From Saposhnikovia divaricata (Eukaryota; Streptophyta; Magnoliopsida; Apiales; Apiaceae): 64,000 bases of DNA. The notes beneath the pieces are model-generated. The model made no database searches and was not told where the DNA came from. It was given only the letters and a program-made list of their open reading frames with translations. Of this stretch, positions 43,420 to 53,591 are shown piece after piece; positions within the stretch are counted from its first letter, which is position 1; every line of letters starts with the position of its first letter. The translations under genes were made by a program, and so were the position numbers. Where the stretch lies: contig CM071598.1 of the NCBI GenBank assembly GCA_036435485.1, positions 201,479,148 to 201,543,147 on the forward strand, given 5' to 3'.

Positions 43420-45480
43420 AAAAAGAAGACTTTGAGGGTCACGATGATGCGTCTTTCGAGAGTTTAAGAGGTGTGCTGATGCAGTAGAAAAAGGATGATA
43501 GCCTATACTTCTAGGCAACATAAAGGTTACGAGATAGGATATACTAACCGTGAGTCGGGGATTAGTCATGATAGCGTTCACGCATAAAACTGAGACGTTA
43601 ACCTTATAGGAAAAGTGTGAAATTTTTTTCCACAAGTGTCATAAGTATATCTTCATATTAGAACTAAACATAAGAAAGAGAAGGTGATGAAAGGGAGCAG
43701 GGAGTATCATGGAGAAATTTGTTACTACCCGGGAAAGGCCTGTGTGGTGCCCGATACCTATAGAAGGGCTTATTCGAAATTGGAATTCAGTCAGTATTGA
43801 CCAAGAAAATAGAGTATATACCATAAAGAATAATGTTAGAGGAAAATAAATAAATTATGGGGAAGGACAAAGATGTATAGAGAATTAAGAGAATGTTTGG
43901 CAAACGGATATGAAGAATGGTATTGGCAAACTATTAAGTACAAACGTGACATGTCAAAAGCAGAATGATAGAGATCTAGTGGATTAATTCCGCCTATAGA
44001 AAATCTTGAACGTGGATAAAATTATAATGAATTTCATAAGTAGGTCGCCGAAGACCGAGCCAAGAGATGGCCCTAGTCGATTTATAATGGTTGGACCAAG
44101 TGATTTACCTACGAGAGACTTTCCATTTAGAAGATTATCGAACTATATACGGAAGAGATGGTGGTGCAATATAAAACTTCGGCATTGATTACGTCAGATA
44201 AAGACTTAAGGTTAAACTTCGAATATTGAAGGTGCTTTCAAGCATATTTAACAAAAAGATTGAGCATACGTACTAATTTGATCTGTGGCTGACGGACAAG
44301 GAAGAAGAATTGTCCAGACGATCGAATTTATATTTAGTGTCGTGCCTTAGGTTTCACGGGGCAGTCGAGAATAAAAACTTATCCATGAAATGAATGTTGT
44401 TATCACGATCATCACCATGCGAACGTAAGGACGTCTCCTGTAGAGCGTACTGCGAAAGAAGAAGTTTCGCTTTTCTTGCGTTACGAAGAAGTCAATGAAC
44501 GAGGGACATAGTAGCTGAACTGGTTCGACGTATACCGAAGACTACAGTATCCATAGCAAGTGGTAACGGCTGATGGGAGGCAACACATGCCTGCTAATCA
44601 AGCGAAGGAGTAGGAGGAATACCGTTCGTATTGACGTTGTCTCAGATTATAAAACACGACCACAAAGTATTCACGGCCCAACAATACAAGGACTCAACAC
44701 GGATACTATAAACAAGGTAGAAGAGGAACGTATAAGTAGTGGGATAGAAATTTTCATTCATAGAACAACCGATAAGGAATACAGGTCGAGGAGAGCATGC
44801 GTTGAGAAGCAACATTAAAGCGTTGGTGAGACTGCAATAGCCCTAATTTTCGTGAATATTCGAACCTGGATGAAAATTAATTTTATGGGTGGATGAGAAA
44901 TTTTTGCAATCACGATATGTACGAATTATTAAATGAAGATTTCGAATTGATATTACGCCTTTACGGTGCAGACGAGTGTATGTAAAAGTCATTAGTTTTT
45001 ACGAAACCCATTATTTCGAATGGTCAAATTTTATGAGATATCAAAGGAGTATGAGGTGGGAGACTTCGTGATGCTAAAGGTATCCCCCTGAAAAGGATTG
45101 ATGCGGTTTGGTAAGAAAGGGAAGCTAAGTCTAAGGTTTATTGGACCTTTTTAGATTTTGAGGCGTATTGGGAAGTTAGCCTACGAGTTAGCCTTGCCCC
45201 AAGCTTGCAGCAGATTCATAATGTGTTTCATATGTCTATGTTACGACCCTACCACACCGACTATCAGCATGTGATAGAGTACATCCAAGTGGACCTATGA
45301 CCCGACTTGACCTATGTGGAGCAACCCGTGGAAATCATGGATAGAGAAGAACAAGTGCTGAGGAACAAGTTTTCAAACTAATAAGGAATTGTGAGAAAAT
45401 CAAGATGTGGAAGAATCCACCTGGAAGTTGAAAGAGTGAAACAAAGGAGTAACCCCAAAGATTCCTAAACTGATTCCGGG
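43420..45480 (+). pseudogene. Decayed pol (RNase H, integrase, chromodomain) of gypsy element 1
   Basis: Broken plus-strand pieces line up in order with pol of gypsy element 2: CVLMQ near 43465 and AYTSRQHKGYE near 43501 (RNase H), EKCEIF near 43612, ELNIRKRR near 43663, DVVSDYKTRPQS near 44640 (integrase, second Asp), a TDKEYRSRR...ACV stretch near 44768, and EYEVGDFVMLKVSP, GLMRFGKKGKLSLRFIGPF, IGKLAYELALPQ at 45050-45200. The last 430 bases (to the chromodomain tail EESTWKLKE near 45410) are far better preserved than the rest. Confidence 0.75.
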
Positions 45481-45488
45481 ACGGAATC

Positions 45489-45506
45489 CTTTTAAGGAGG
45501 GGAGAC
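45489..45506 (+). other. Polypurine tract of gypsy element 1
   Basis: TTTTAAGGAGGGGAGAC directly precedes the 3' LTR start TGTAAGAACCC at 45507. Gypsy element 2 has the equivalent AAGGAGGGGAGGA. Confidence 0.85.
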
Positions 45507-48500
45507 TGTAAGAACCCAAAATTTCGGTAGAATTAAAACTTTTCCTATTATGATGAAGTGCATCAATGAATAGTGATTTTGAGGATTAAGAAAATTTTTC
45601 ATGCCACCTATGTACGAGACGTAGTGTGGATATTCCGAAGTTATACTAGTAATCTACGGAGTAAATAAGTGTATGTAAATGCGATCGGAATTCAGAAATT
45701 CCAAATTCTATTTTCGTGTAATATTTGACCGAGTAGTGAATTATATATCAGTAATATCAAGAAATGAGATATTTAATTTGAGGAATTGAGGAGTTAATAT
45801 TTTGGAATTTTATTATAAGTGATTTGAGAATTTTGGAACGAAAACCACTGAGGAAGTGAAACAAACGTTCTAGAAGCCGCTGAAACTTTACAACGAGATT
45901 AAGCGATCAAGCGAGCGAATCATGAATTGAGAATAGTAAATATTAGAAGTCCAAGGAATGATATATTATGAGAGGAAAATGGAATTGAGAATAAAATCCT
46001 AGAGTTAAAGGAAATGAGAACAATTGAGAAACCGCGAGAATTTTTTTTCTGAGATAAAGAGAAAATACAAAGAAAATTGGACACAACGATTGTTTGAGGT
46101 ATTGGGACACACTATTACAATGAATTGCAACATATTGATTTAGTAAATATACAAGAAGGGAAGCCCCTTGGTGCAAATAAGAAAAGGAAGGAAGGACTTG
46201 GAAACAATATGTATAAAGCAAGGGACTTGCTTGCAATTATGGATGGATAAAGGTAATCCAAATGAACCAATGAGGAGATGACACCACATGGCAAGAAGAT
46301 AAGATGCATCCAAGTGAAAATATCAAGCATTATTGATCACTTTATCACTTTAATCAAACAAAACAAACACCAAATACTCCATTCTGCCCAGCAGGAAAGG
46401 AGCTCACTAAAACGGGCCTAGAGACTTCATTACTCAATGAAATTTTTTGTTCTTTATATGGTTAGAAATCTGTGAAGACGCTCTACAACTTTCATTCAGG
46501 AGCCTCGACCAGGAAACGAGTGCAAGGGCTTCGTTTTGGCTGATCTTTGGGGCGTGTTTTTCCAGTCAGGAAACTCACTTCCATGTTCTTGATTTCTTTG
46601 GTGAGATTGAAGATGGTGAGCATAGAGTAAGGCTTCCCCAAGGTTAACCAAGCTTGTTTGAGATTGTAAGAACATCAAGAAGGTATAAAAACCCTAACCC
46701 CTCTTGTCCATGTAGTATTTGTGATGTTTAATGTTAGATCCATGGTTATTAGTGTGAATCTTGGACATATAAGTTATGGATGATGTAGACCTTGAGTTTA
46801 AGTGTTGTGGTTGTGATTTTTAAGCTTGTGGTTAGTGTATGTATCTCCATGTATGTTATAAAGTATGATCTTGGTGATTTAGATGTTGGTTGTGATGTGG
46901 ATGTAAGATTCTTGGTTGGTTTAGTGATATAAGCATGCTGAGTTTTTCCCAAGAACTTGTACTGTCTTGTAGGCTGGTTTGGAACCCCCAAATCTTGTCC
47001 CCTGTAGTCCTAATATATATTGTTGGAAAGGTATTTGAATGTAGTTTCCAAACATATAAGGTTCATGACTAGGTGATGTATAGATTTTGAGTTATGGCCT
47101 GAGAAGTGAAATGTGTTTCTGGATTCCGGACTACACTAAGTGGTCCCCTTGTGAACCTTGTTTGAACCCCTAAAAATTTATGTAGGATCATGGAAAAATT
47201 AGAGAAGCTAGTAAATGCAGTGGGGAAAGCTACCCAAAAAGAATTGGATTAAAATATGTATTTTTCAATTTTATAAAAATGTTGAAGTAAAATCCGCGAA
47301 AGTGAAAAACCACTTAGGAGATTAGTTTAAAGTAGTTTTAAGAGTATTCACTTGAGTTTCGAGTTTGAGGAATAGATTTGAGTCGAATGGGTAAAGAATG
47401 TGATAATGTGATGACATGGTCATATAGGAGGGTTAGTGGGTCAAATGGTGGAGTCGCTAAGATGGCCTTGTATTCTTTAAAACATTATGATTAAGTGGTG
47501 TTGCTAAGATACTAACGAGCGAATATTGGATATTTATAGATTGTCGCTCCACTCCACGAGCCCAACCACACCAACCTTCCCAAGGCAAGTTTTCCAACCC
47601 TAAGCATTTATTTTCAAGATATTATGTTCCTGATTCTACCTATGCAAGTTTACTTTTCAAAACTTATATATACAAGGACTTTCACTGTTGTGTTTGTAGT
47701 TTTCAATCATATCAAATGTTTATGTTTATCGAAGTATCGATGAGATTGAGATGTATAAGTACATATATGTTTGCACCCCTTGAACTTAGAATAAAATGTT
47801 TTCTTCGGACAACGACTCTAGCAATAGAGGTCGTAGCGGTCCGTATATACTATTGACCGGGGAGCGGTATATTATTATATCGTAATTAAATTGCGAAAAC
47901 CCGAAGGGCCATTCGGGGAGTATCGTATACTCAAGTAATTATTTTTATATCTTCGTAAATACTCAAAATACCTATCTTGGATTAAGAGCTTATTTTATTT
48001 AATAATTATTTTATTAATTATTAATATTAAATCTTAAAATATCATTTATTAATTATTGTTCATTATTTTAAAGACAAAGCTAATCCAAGATACCTTTAAT
48101 ACTTTCAAACTCGAACTCAAAACATTTTTGAAAACCCCCGGTCAGGTTCTGCTTCTTGTATGATTTCAAGAATTATCGGTCGACTGATGTCGGACCTCAA
48201 CTACTCAGTTTTCATTCAAAATCAAGTTTTAAAAGAAAAAGAAAAAGGGACTCTGGCAGGTGTGGGAATCGTTGACGAACGATTCCCGGGATGTGTAAGC
48301 GGCCGTGAGCCAGGCGGTCCATCAATTATTATTCCGGCCCAGGTGTTGCCGAAGGATGATTACGGATGTAGTTTTCATCGAGGGTGATTACGGATGTAGT
48401 TTTCACCCGGGGATAGTTACGGATGTAGTTTCTATCCTTCTACCGGTAGAGAAGACCCGCGGATTATTGGACTTGGATGTGGTGACTGATCATCGTCAAT

Positions 48501-49441
48501 CCTTGTCAGGTTTTTATGTTTTCTTCCAGTCCCATCCTCCACTTTGGAAAAATACTCAAACACTGCTTCTTGGGCCTAAGTGCCAAGTTGCCGATAGTGT
48601 GGTTTTTGATAAGAAAAATATTGACATCGTGCAGTATCTAGAACTGCAAGATTTTCTATAAAGATTGACACGTGTTAGTGCACTCTTGCAATTGTTTCAA
48701 AGGATGAAATGTTTTTGTATGAGAAACCTTCTAAGCTAATGGAAGGAAAGAGGTTTGCAATGAGGTATTCCCTGTACAGTATGTTAATCGTAGAGTGTTT
48801 TGCCGAAAATGATATACTCATATGTATATATTTTCAAACTTATGATATATTGAAATAGGAACCTTATAAAGGGTTCATATGTTATTCTTAAAGCTCCTTA
48901 GTGTGTATAGATGTTTTATTCAAACTCGGACATATATATTGTCCAATTATGTTTTGAAATCTGAGATATATACCCATATAGTTGGGAATGTTTTCGAAAT
49001 AAACCATGTTATTATTTTTCAAAGTGGTGAACTTCCTGAGCGTTATGTAGCTCATTCTTGCTTTATAAAAACTTTTCAGAAAGAGAAGAATTTGGTCGGT
49101 TAACCCCGCAACAGCAAAAGAGGAGTAGAAGATTACCCCGGAGATGATTTAGCTCCTGATAAATACTACAGAGTAAGTCTGATAGATTTTCAACTGTAAT
49201 AGTAAGACTTGTCTTCAAGTATAGTTGTATAAGTGGAATTACGTAAGACTCTGATTTGTACAAATGAATTGTAATATTTAGTGACACTTTTGATTATCGT
49301 TTCTGAGGCTCTAACTTGTTTGTGTGTAAGATTGAGGTCTGGATGGATGTATTGTTGAGTTGTAAAGTTAATACAGGTATGATATGGTTGGATGATGATG
49401 TGACGACCTGAATCTTTGACCTCAGATTTGGGGGCGTCACA
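45507..49441 (+). repeat. 3' LTR of gypsy element 1
   Basis: 3935 bp, pair of 35954-39897, ending GGGCGTCACA at 49441, followed by the target duplicate TTGGG. Confidence 0.92.
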
Positions 49442-49448
49442 TTGGGGA

Positions 49449-49678
49449 TGTTAAAATGACTTGACCACTGTTCCTCCGGTGGCACCACCTACCACTGTTC
49501 CTTCGGCGGCACCACCTACCCCCACCTACCACACCTAACCCTTAGAATTGTGTCTATAAATAGATATGCATGTAGAGATTGTAAATCATCTAAAAAAACC
49601 TCTGTAATCTGTTTATCCTCTCAGATCTATAAAATTATTTTTCTTCTGCATATAATATTTCTTGCTTCCGTTATAACA
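49449..49678 (+). repeat. LTR A (5') of copia element 3
   Basis: 230 bp, TGTTAAAATGACTTGACCAC...CTTCCGTTATAACA, related to the LTRs of copia element 2. It begins only two bases after the TTGGG target site of gypsy element 1. Confidence 0.88.
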
Positions 49679-49681
49679 AAT

Positions 49682-49693
49682 TGGTATCAAAGC
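49682..49693 (+). other. Primer binding site of copia element 3
   Basis: TGGTATCAAAGC, three bases after LTR A, matches the initiator tRNA-Met type with one change. This is the site that copia element 2 has lost. Confidence 0.88.
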
Positions 49694-49925
49694 TTTGGTC
49701 GAAACTGCTGCAAAATTTTTCGCCGGATTTTTTTTAAGCTTGCCGGAGTTACTGTTCATCGCCGGAGAAGACGACACTGTTCATCACCGGAGGAGACGAC
49801 ACTGTTCATACGGGATTGTTCATACGACACTGTTCATACGGTACTGTTCATACGGCACTGTTCACGGTACTGTTCACGGGTACTGTTTACCGGCACTGTT
49901 CACGTATACGTTTCTGGGAGAAAGA

Positions 49926-50593
49926 TGTCTGGTGGTATTAACGTTAAGGTCGATAAATTTATTGGGAGAAATAGTTTCAGTCTGTGACAAATCAAGATGC
50001 GTGCCTTGTTAAACCAACAGGGGCTCTGGGAGCCGTTGAACACAAAAACGGCTGCTTCTACAAGCGCTGAGATGGTCATTCTGGAAGAAAAGGCACATTC
50101 AACAATTCTGTTGTGTCTTGCAGATGATATTATTACTGAAATCGCGGAGGAGGATACCGCGTCTGGTCTGTGGTTGAAGCTTGAAAGTCTCTACATTACG
50201 AAGTCTTTAACAAACAAGTTGTTGCTGAAGCAACGTCTGTTTAGTCTGCGAATGCAGGAAGGTATGCTTCTTCGAGATCACTTAGATCAATTAAACACAA
50301 TTTTATTAGAATTGCGTAATATTGATGTTAAAGTTGAAGATGAGGATGCTGCTTTGATTCTGTTAGTTTCTTTACCATTATCGTATGAGAACTTTGTGCA
50401 ATCATTTATTGTTGGTAAAGATACTATTTCTCTAGAGGAGGTTAGATCTGCTCTTCATTCTAGAGAGCTGCGCCATAAGGCGGCTGGTACAGGTGCAGAT
50501 AATCATGTTGCTGGGTTGGTAGCTAGCGGGAGTAATGGACATGGAAAGTCGGGGAGTAACCGAATTAGAGTATATTGCTGCTTGTTTGGTTAA
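49926..50593 (+). pseudogene. Truncated gag of copia element 3
   Basis: ATG at 49926 starts MSGGINVKVDKFIGRNSFSL; TGA at 49986-49988 replaces a tryptophan codon, and the same frame then continues KMRALLNQQGLWEPLNTKTA through UBN2-type gag to SNGHGKSG. At about 50556 it enters unrelated copia sequence and stops at 50593. The zinc knuckle, protease, integrase and reverse transcriptase are missing. Confidence 0.85.
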
Positions 50594-50868
50594 AGCTGTT
50601 TCTCTAAGAATTGGGTCAGAAGCAAGACAACTTTGAGTTATATTGTGATAGCTAAGGTGTTATTGACTTGAGCAGGAATGCTAGTTGTCACAGTCGTACT
50701 AAGCATATTAATGTACGTTACCATTGGCTACGGGAACAGGTTGAAGATGGGGTGATACATATAGAGAAGATACACACGGATAAAAATTCGTCTGATATGA
50801 TAACAAAAGTGATTCCGCGAGAAAAGTTGGAGCTGTGCAAACAGGGCGAAAGTATGGAATGCAAGTGA
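50557..50868 (+). pseudogene. RNase H C-terminal remnant from a second copia family
   Basis: The translation shows TELEYIAACLVKAV (copia TEAEYIA motif), stops, then CHSRTKHINVRYHWLREQVE, DGVIHIEKIHTDKNSSDMIT and KVIPREKLELCK, the standard C-terminus of Tnt1-type RNase H. Two or more stops lie near 50635-50655. It lies next to LTR B, whose family it belongs to. Confidence 0.88.
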
Positions 50869-50898
50869 TTAGTTGTGAGTTTGGAAAGAGGGGGAGAT

Positions 50899-51559
50899 TG
50901 TTAGGTAGCCATCCACTTCTTTCAAAACTTACCAACCATTTCCACCAACTACACCTACTACACCTACCACATTTCTATCACCTATATATACCCCTCTCCC
51001 TTCATTACTAAAACTACACCAAAACATCTTACTCTCTTCTCTCCATCATAGCTGCTAGATAGTCCCTCTAGTAGAAAACTTACCTTGCAGTAGTTTTAGG
51101 CAGGTCAGAATATGGGGCCCTCGTGCTTCTCTCTTCTTTCTTTTCGGGTGAGTTAGTGTGAGTGTTTGTTCAGGCTGTAGCCATCTGGGTCTACAGCATT
51201 AGGAGTTCGTCCAGCCATTGGAGCCGTAAAAGGGGAGTCCTCCAGGTTATCCGGTCAAGTACCAAAGGGACAGTTCTGTCCAGGTTATCCGGTCCAGTAC
51301 CAAAGGAGTAGTTAATCGTTATATTACTATTCAGGTGTACCTCAAGTTTTACTTCGTAAACTTGAGAGAGAATATTGTAACCATTATTATCGTTATAGTG
51401 GAAACATTCGGAGTTGTCCCGTGGTTTTTACCTCTTTGGCTTACGGGGGTTTTCCACGTATAAATCTTGGTGTTCATCTGTCAATATCTGTTATTATTAT
51501 TGACTGTTATAATCTCCGTATTTAATTTACGCAAAGACAGGAAACGGGAATTCCTAACA
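50899..51559 (+). repeat. LTR B (3') of copia element 3
   Basis: It begins TGTTAGGTAGCC after the tract GAAAGAGGGGGAGAT and ends ATTCCTAACA, giving the inverted ends TGTTAGG/CCTAACA. It contains CCCGTGGTTTTTACCTC...GGGGGTTTTCCACGTATAA, typical of Tnt1-type LTRs and also seen in the LTR of copia element 1. Confidence 0.88.
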
Positions 51560-52932
51560 TTTTGCCCTTCTCCCAAGTATATCTCGGGACAGAAATCATT
51601 CATTACTGCCTCAAATGGCAATCGTTTTGCAGCTGAAACATTCAAAAGAATGCATAAACTAAGATTTCTTTACCTGCAAAATGTGAATCTCATTGGAAGC
51701 TTTAAACACGCATTTAAAGATCTGAGGTGGCTCTGTTGGGAGCGTTGTTCACTGGAGTGTTTACCTTCAGATTTTAACCCACAAAAACTTGTTTTCCTTG
51801 CATTGTCTGGTACCGAATTGAAAATAATGTGGAAGCTCAAAACGGTAGGCACTATGAGTACGTCATTGGCATATGCTTTATTTAATAAATTTTGGACTTG
51901 CCCTTACTTTTACAGGTTTTTGAAAACTCAAAGACTCTAGACATGTCGTATTCTAGTTATTTAACCACAGCTTCAGGCTTTGCAAGATTATCGTGTCTTG
52001 TAACTTTAAGTTTCAAGGACTGTGAAAGGTTGGAGGAGGTCCATATATTAGCCGGAAGCTTGTTGAGGCTTGTTTCCTTAGATTTGGGAGGGTGTTGGAA
52101 CCTAAAAAGTCTTCCAGACAACATTTGTAACTTGAAAGCACTGAAAAGCTTTAATATCAATGGTTGTAGAACTCTAAAAACAATTCCTTCAAACTTTGGG
52201 AATATTGAGTCTTTAGCAGAGCTCAATGCGAATGGTCTAAATATTTGAAAATTACCACATTCGATTGGTCGTCTTAGTAAGCTTATTGATCTGAACTTGT
52301 CTTATTGCCAAAACCTTAATACTCTCCCAGACACTATTTGCAATCTGAGATCTCTGAAAATTCTAGATATTGGTTGGTGTAGAAATCTCGAAGCATTGTT
52401 GAATCCCTTGTAGTGCTCAAGGCGTTCGATCGGAAGTCTTAGTGCGCTTGTTCTGCTGAACATGGATAGTTGCCCTATGCTTAAAACTCTTCCAGACACT
52501 ATTTGCAATCTGAGATCACTGAAATTTTTAAATATTGATTGTTGTAGTAGTCTGGAATTATTGCCTGAAGAATCGGGGAACCTTGAATCCCTGGTATAGT
52601 TCAATGCAAGGGAACTTTCTAATATTCCAAATTTACCTGCATCGATCAGGCGCATTGGATCATTGGAAAATCTCATGCTTAGTAGTTGTTTCAACTTGTT
52701 GTCTGTTGATGGACTTCCTTCTAGTTTGAAAGTAATAAGCCTTCAAGGGTGTAAGGCAATGGATAGATTACCAAATTTATCCAATTTGAAGCAGTTGGAG
52801 CGATTCGATCTTACAAATTGTAGTGGTTTGAGGGAGATATAAGGTTTGGAGGAACTTACTTCAATTAGAATACTTAATTCGAAAGGTTGCAACTTGTCTC
52901 TACTGAAATCCTCACTAAACATTTCTTTCAGG
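51560..52932 (+). pseudogene. LRR region of the TNL pseudogene
   Basis: First piece (51560-51845): NRFAAETFKRMHKLRFLYLQ, AFKDLRWLCWERCSLECLPS and NPQKLVFLALSGTELKIMWK, the usual entry to TNL LRRs. After a short intron-like gap the second piece (from about 51917) continues LDMSYSSYL and many LRRs of the form LVSLDLGGCWNLKSLPDNIC, SLKILDIGWCRNLEAL, LKTLPDTICNLRSLKFLNID and LSSVDGLP-like segments to 52932. In-frame stops occur at about 52246, 52411, 52597 and 52841. Apart from these the repeats are readable, so the decay is moderate. Confidence 0.88.
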
Positions 52933-53591
52933 TTTGTTTAATCTCAAACTCTTTATGAACTTAAGTTACATTTTGTCCTTTGCCTCGTAGGGTTTAGTTC
53001 AGTTCCATCTAGTAGTACTTCATTGAACGTTTGCCTTACATCGTAATTAGATTTTTAATATATTATTTTGACTCTGCTGTAATTTAGATTTCATTTCTAT
53101 CCACTTTAAGACATTAACTTAATATGTAAACATCATAAATGAATTATCTTGAGTAAATTACAAAGTGCTGGTTATTCCGAATTTCAGAAATTTGACCAAA
53201 TTTTCAAATTTGCAAATTAATGGTCAGCTTTAGTTTCCGCGTTTTAAAAAAAAAATGGCTCCAGCTAACTTTTTTCCAATAGAATGATCAGATTTTGTTT
53301 CCACTTTTTTAAAAAATAACTCCCTTTCACGTTCACATATTAGCAGAAGTCATTCTTTTAAATTAAAAGAGGTAAATAAAAGAGATAATCACCAAAATGC
53401 CCCATTTCCAAGAGGCATGGCCCTCACATGCCCCCCTAATGCTGAAAATCGTCTGCCATATCTAATTTTTCAAAAATTAGAGTCTGTTGCGCATTTGCAT
53501 GTGCCGTAATAGCTGTATTGCATATGACGGTCTGCCGTATTAGCCCTGACGCTGCACACGAAATTTCGCATCAGGAGCCTGATACGTCAGA
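52933..53591. other. Non-coding stretch between TNL pseudogene and gypsy element 2
   Basis: No gene is supported. From about 53395 the base composition becomes GC-richer with near-repeats (GTCTGCCATATC, GGTCTGCCGTATTAG); this may be part of another repeat. The last five bases TCAGA are the presumed target duplication of gypsy element 2. Confidence 0.5.

Larger units (their letters stand above)
35954..49441 (+). mobile_element. Gypsy element 1: Tekay-like element with 3.9 kb LTRs and decayed interior
   Basis: Two LTRs (35954-39897 and 45507-49441) flank a 5.6 kb interior. The target duplication TTGGG is at 35949-35953 and 49442-49446. A tRNA-Met primer site follows the first LTR and a polypurine tract precedes the second. 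LTRs are nearly identical (four differences in their first 300 bases), yet the interior has no intact coding frame: only a mutated RNase H-integrase-chromodomain ghost collinear with gypsy element 2. It is probably a non-autonomous lineage moved by partners such as element 2, whose LTR shares several blocks. Confidence 0.93.
49449..51559 (+). mobile_element. Copia element 3: mosaic of two copia families
   Basis: The left part (LTR A 49449-49678, primer site, leader, gag) belongs to the family of copia element 2. At about 50556 the sequence jumps into the RNase H end of a different Tnt1-like family, followed by a polypurine tract and LTR B (50899-51559, 661 bp), unlike LTR A. Flanks differ (GGGGA left, TTTTG right), so there is no shared target duplication. 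This fits recombination between two insertions with loss of the DNA between them, including the rest of the TNL NB-ARC domain. Confidence 0.88.
34058..52932 (+). pseudogene. TIR-NBS-LRR (TNL) resistance gene pseudogene, split by two retrotransposons
   Basis: Parts in order on the plus strand: TIR exon (34058-34680), intron, NBS exon start (35488-35953), gypsy element 1 (35954-49441), a short remnant, copia mosaic (49449-51559), and LRR exons (51560-52932). TNL proteins are intracellular immune receptors. The NB-ARC part after kinase-2 is absent, although the gypsy insertion itself is clean (TSD TTGGG); it must have been lost with the rearranged copia. There are also internal defects unrelated to transposons: a 134 bp duplication in the TIR exon, a frameshift after the P-loop, and several stops in the LRRs. 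Confidence 0.9.

Noticed and set aside
42999..44818. Short ORFs (42999-43181, 44006-44188, 44573-44818) as genes
   Set aside because: They lie in the degraded interior of gypsy element 1; the last overlaps a decayed integrase reading.
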